This document shows, in pieces, positions 6,284 to 8,453 of a DNA stretch of 8,453 nucleotides. Both the position numbers and the translations under genes were made by a program. The stretch covers positions 1 through 8,453 of the forward strand of contig CAZHNG010000299.1 in assembly GCA_964533785.1 (NCBI GenBank), given 5' to 3'. Numbering within the stretch: the stretch's first letter is position 1; the number at the start of each line of letters is the position of its first letter. This DNA is from JANQRV01 sp964533785 (GTDB taxonomy: Bacteria > Bacteroidota > Bacteroidia > Chitinophagales > Saprospiraceae). The notes below the pieces were generated by a model, which saw nothing but the letters and a program-made list of their open reading frames with translations, did no database searches and was not told the DNA's origin.

Positions 6284-8377
6284 ATGTTAAAAATAACTCT
6301 ACCTGTGCAAAACCGAAAACAACTATTATCAACCCTATGCGTATTGGCTTTATTCACAGCCACCTTTGCCCAAACTACTGCGGTAGACAGTTTATGGACA
6401 GTCTTCGAATCAGCTGAAACGGATTCTACCAAGGTAGATGCCTTAAATTGGCTAAGTGAAGCATACCAAAACAACAGTTTTGAAGTTGCCAAAAATTATG
6501 CCCACCGGGCGCTTAGGTATGCAAAAAAAATCAACTATCGCCCTGGTGTTTTTCATGCCTTCAATAACCTGGGCATATGCCACGATTACACCAGCAATCC
6601 AGATAGTGCACGTTACTACTATCAAAAATCCCTTGAGGTTGCTTTAGTATTAAACGATGACTTTTCTGCCTCTATCGCCCATAATAACCTTGGAGTCTAT
6701 TATGTATACCGCGGTAATTATCCCTTGGCTTTAGAATACCTTCAAAAAGCGCTAAAATATAACACGCAACCTTCTGATTATATGGACCCAGTTATTGCTT
6801 ACGCCAATATAGGTTTAATCCACGAGGATCAGGGAGATACAGCGAAAGCCATTGAATATTATCAGCATGCGGCTGAAGCTTGCTTAGGGTATGATAATAT
6901 AGGGTATTCAGCTTATGCGGACCTCAATTATGGCTACATACATTTACTTCGGAGTCAATACCAGGAAGCTATTCATTTCTTCAAAAATGCTGAAAAAAAA
7001 TACCAGGAAATTAATGATACCCGACGTTTAGCCGAAACCTTATACTATTTAGGAAAAACACATTGGTGGCAAGGAACTTACCAACAAGCACTGAATTACT
7101 ACCTTGAGTCCTTAAAACGCTACCGTGCACATGATGCTACTTACGATATTCCTTCCATGTATGCTTGTATTGCTGAAGCTTACGATGGACTGGGTAATCA
7201 CGAAAAGGCTTTCGAGTATTATCAGAAATCAGAAGAACTTGCAGAAGAAATACAATCCCCTTATGATCAATTAAAGGCATACGAAAAGCTTGCTAGCAAG
7301 TATGCTGCTATGAACGACTTCAAACAGGCTTTCGATTATCAAAAGAAGTTTCAAACCATAAAAGATACTATCTATTCCACTAAATCCCGGGAACGCATCA
7401 TTGACATGGAGAACAACTTTGAAATACAGCTCAAAGAAGAAGCCTTTCAAAAGCTCAAAGCCGAAAGATCCAAAAATGAAGCAATCATTCAACAACGTAC
7501 CTCCCTTGCCATATTCTCCATCATTATCGTCTTGCTGGTCAGCTGGATCGCCCTTTTACTTTTCCAGGCTTACCGTCAAAAGAAAACATTGAACCAGTCA
7601 CTGGAAACAAAAGTTGCAGAGCGAACCGCAGCACTAGAGCATGCGAATAAGTTGTTGGCAGAAAGCAATAACAAACTGGAAAAAAGTAATGAGCTTTTCC
7701 GTCAATCTAACGAAGAACTGGAGCGTTTCACCTTCATCATGTCGCACGACTTAAAAGAGCCTCTACGCAACATCACCAGCTTCGTCAACCTCCTGCAACG
7801 CAAGGTCAATACAGAAGAAAATCCGGATACACAAGAGTTTATGCGATACATCGTGACGGGCACTCAACAAATGCACACCGTCATCGAAGATATGCTCAAT
7901 TATTCCAGGGTAGCCAATATTGAGGAGACAAAACCGGAAACCGTCAACATGAACACCCTCCTCGAGGAAGTCAAGGCAACGCTCCAATCCGCGATCAAGG
8001 AAAAGAACGCACAAGTCACCTTTGATGAAATGCCTGTTCTATCCAGTCAAAAAACACACCTGTTGATCATTTTGAAAAACCTCGTTGAAAATGGCATAAA
8101 ATATAATAAATCAGCAACCCCAAAAGTACACATCACGCACACTGCACAAAATGGCCATCATGAATTCCAAGTAAAAGATAATGGCCTTGGAATTTCTCCC
8201 GAATACCAGGAGCAGGTCTTTGAAATGTTCAAACGGCTGCACAACCGGGATGAATACCCCGGTTCAGGAATGGGACTGGCCATTTGTAAAAAGATCGTCA
8301 ATAGCCTGAACGGAAAGATCTGGCTGGAAAGCCACCCGGGAGAAGGCAGTACTTTTTCTTTTACTTTACCTAATTAA
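6284..8377 (+). CDS. TPR-repeat sensor histidine kinase
   Basis: The product has 697 residues from ATG 6284. The frame is open to a TTG at 6218, but the ATG puts a normal signal peptide at the N-terminus: RK, then the hydrophobic LLSTLCVLALFTATFA, with likely cleavage after A29. Residues ~50-361 carry about eight TPR-like units (for example HNNLGVYYVYRGNYPLALEY), which should sit in the periplasm and sense a ligand or partner. A helical stretch leads to one membrane helix at ~406-428 and then a coiled coil at ~432-480. The HisKA domain has FIMSHDLKEPLRN with phospho-acceptor His488. The ATPase domain has the N box (NLVENGIKYN, N603), G1 (KDNGLGI), F box (FEMFKRLH) and G2 (GSGMGLAIC). All catalytic motifs are present, so it should be active. 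It has no receiver domain and no response regulator is encoded in this window, so its partner is elsewhere. It is divergent from the CHAT cluster, and no functional link is shown. Confidence 0.95.
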   Translation: MLKITLPVQNRKQLLSTLCVLALFTATFAQTTAVDSLWTVFESAETDSTKVDALNWLSEAYQNNSFEVAKNYAHRALRYAKKINYRPGVFHAFNNLGICHDYTSNPDSARYYYQKSLEVALVLNDDFSASIAHNNLGVYYVYRGNYPLALEYLQKALKYNTQPSDYMDPVIAYANIGLIHEDQGDTAKAIEYYQHAAEACLGYDNIGYSAYADLNYGYIHLLRSQYQEAIHFFKNAEKKYQEINDTRRLAETLYYLGKTHWWQGTYQQALNYYLESLKRYRAHDATYDIPSMYACIAEAYDGLGNHEKAFEYYQKSEELAEEIQSPYDQLKAYEKLASKYAAMNDFKQAFDYQKKFQTIKDTIYSTKSRERIIDMENNFEIQLKEEAFQKLKAERSKNEAIIQQRTSLAIFSIIIVLLVSWIALLLFQAYRQKKTLNQSLETKVAERTAALEHANKLLAESNNKLEKSNELFRQSNEELERFTFIMSHDLKEPLRNITSFVNLLQRKVNTEENPDTQEFMRYIVTGTQQMHTVIEDMLNYSRVANIEETKPETVNMNTLLEEVKATLQSAIKEKNAQVTFDEMPVLSSQKTHLLIILKNLVENGIKYNKSATPKVHITHTAQNGHHEFQVKDNGLGISPEYQEQVFEMFKRLHNRDEYPGSGMGLAICKKIVNSLNGKIWLESHPGEGSTFSFTLPN

Positions 8378-8453
8378 TATTACTTTGTCATCTTAAATGA
8401 GAATCAGTTGATTGTATTGAATATTGTATAGTCAGCTATTGGTTATGTGATTA
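8378..8453 (+). other. Short AT-rich sequence after the kinase gene
   Basis: Only 76 bases remain to the window edge. I see no hairpin terminator, start of a gene or repeat in them. Confidence 0.5.

Noticed and set aside
1..8453. CRISPR arrays, tRNA/rRNA genes, transposases
   Set aside because: No regularly spaced repeats, tRNA-like cloverleaf or transposase motifs were seen. RNA genes were judged by eye only.

Overview
The window looks like chromosomal DNA of a Bacteroidota bacterium, probably Saprospiria/Lewinella-like. The basis is moderate GC with AT-rich spacers, absence of strong Shine-Dalgarno sites, and gene families typical of that group: TPR-sensor histidine kinases, STAND-type proteins with C-terminal WD40 repeats, CHAT proteins that start with a VFLSFANN-like motif, and short four-helix membrane class III cyclases. 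This placement rests on recognising families, not on a search.

Layout. Positions 1-325 hold no convincing gene but contain an imperfect ~80-nt inverted repeat (19-98). From 6049 down to 326 a minus-strand cluster reads, in transcription order: a CHAT-domain (caspase-like) protein (6049-4715); a STAND NTPase remnant (4773-4564); its continuation with winged-helix-like, membrane and WD40 parts (4559-1473); and a membrane adenylate/guanylate cyclase (1420-326). On the plus strand, divergent from this cluster, lies an intact signal-peptide/TPR/histidine kinase gene (6284-8377). The 234-bp space between the two units carries a perfect 14-bp palindrome and a possible promoter.

The most interesting point is that the minus-strand cluster is damaged while the divergent kinase is intact. 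The CHAT gene runs out of frame into the middle of a STAND NTPase. The P-loop core (Walker A and B) that should precede that point is absent, as is the expected C-terminal part of the CHAT protein. This is best read as one deletion joining two adjacent genes at about 4760-4785. About 200 bp further on, one extra base (GATTAAC instead of GATAAC) breaks the STAND frame, and removing it restores a continuous reading. The cyclase is interrupted by one in-frame TGA between its third and fourth membrane helices. The CHAT start may also have changed from ATG to ATA, leaving GTG.

The ancestral arrangement was probably a two-gene CHAT-protease / STAND-WD40 sensor module followed by a cyclase. By family analogy this could be a signal-triggered protease or immunity/cell-death-like system. 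In this window it appears to be a decaying remnant or, alternatively, a region with assembly or sequencing errors. I see no complete new system, but the CHAT + membrane STAND-WD40 + cyclase arrangement is worth looking for in intact form in relatives.
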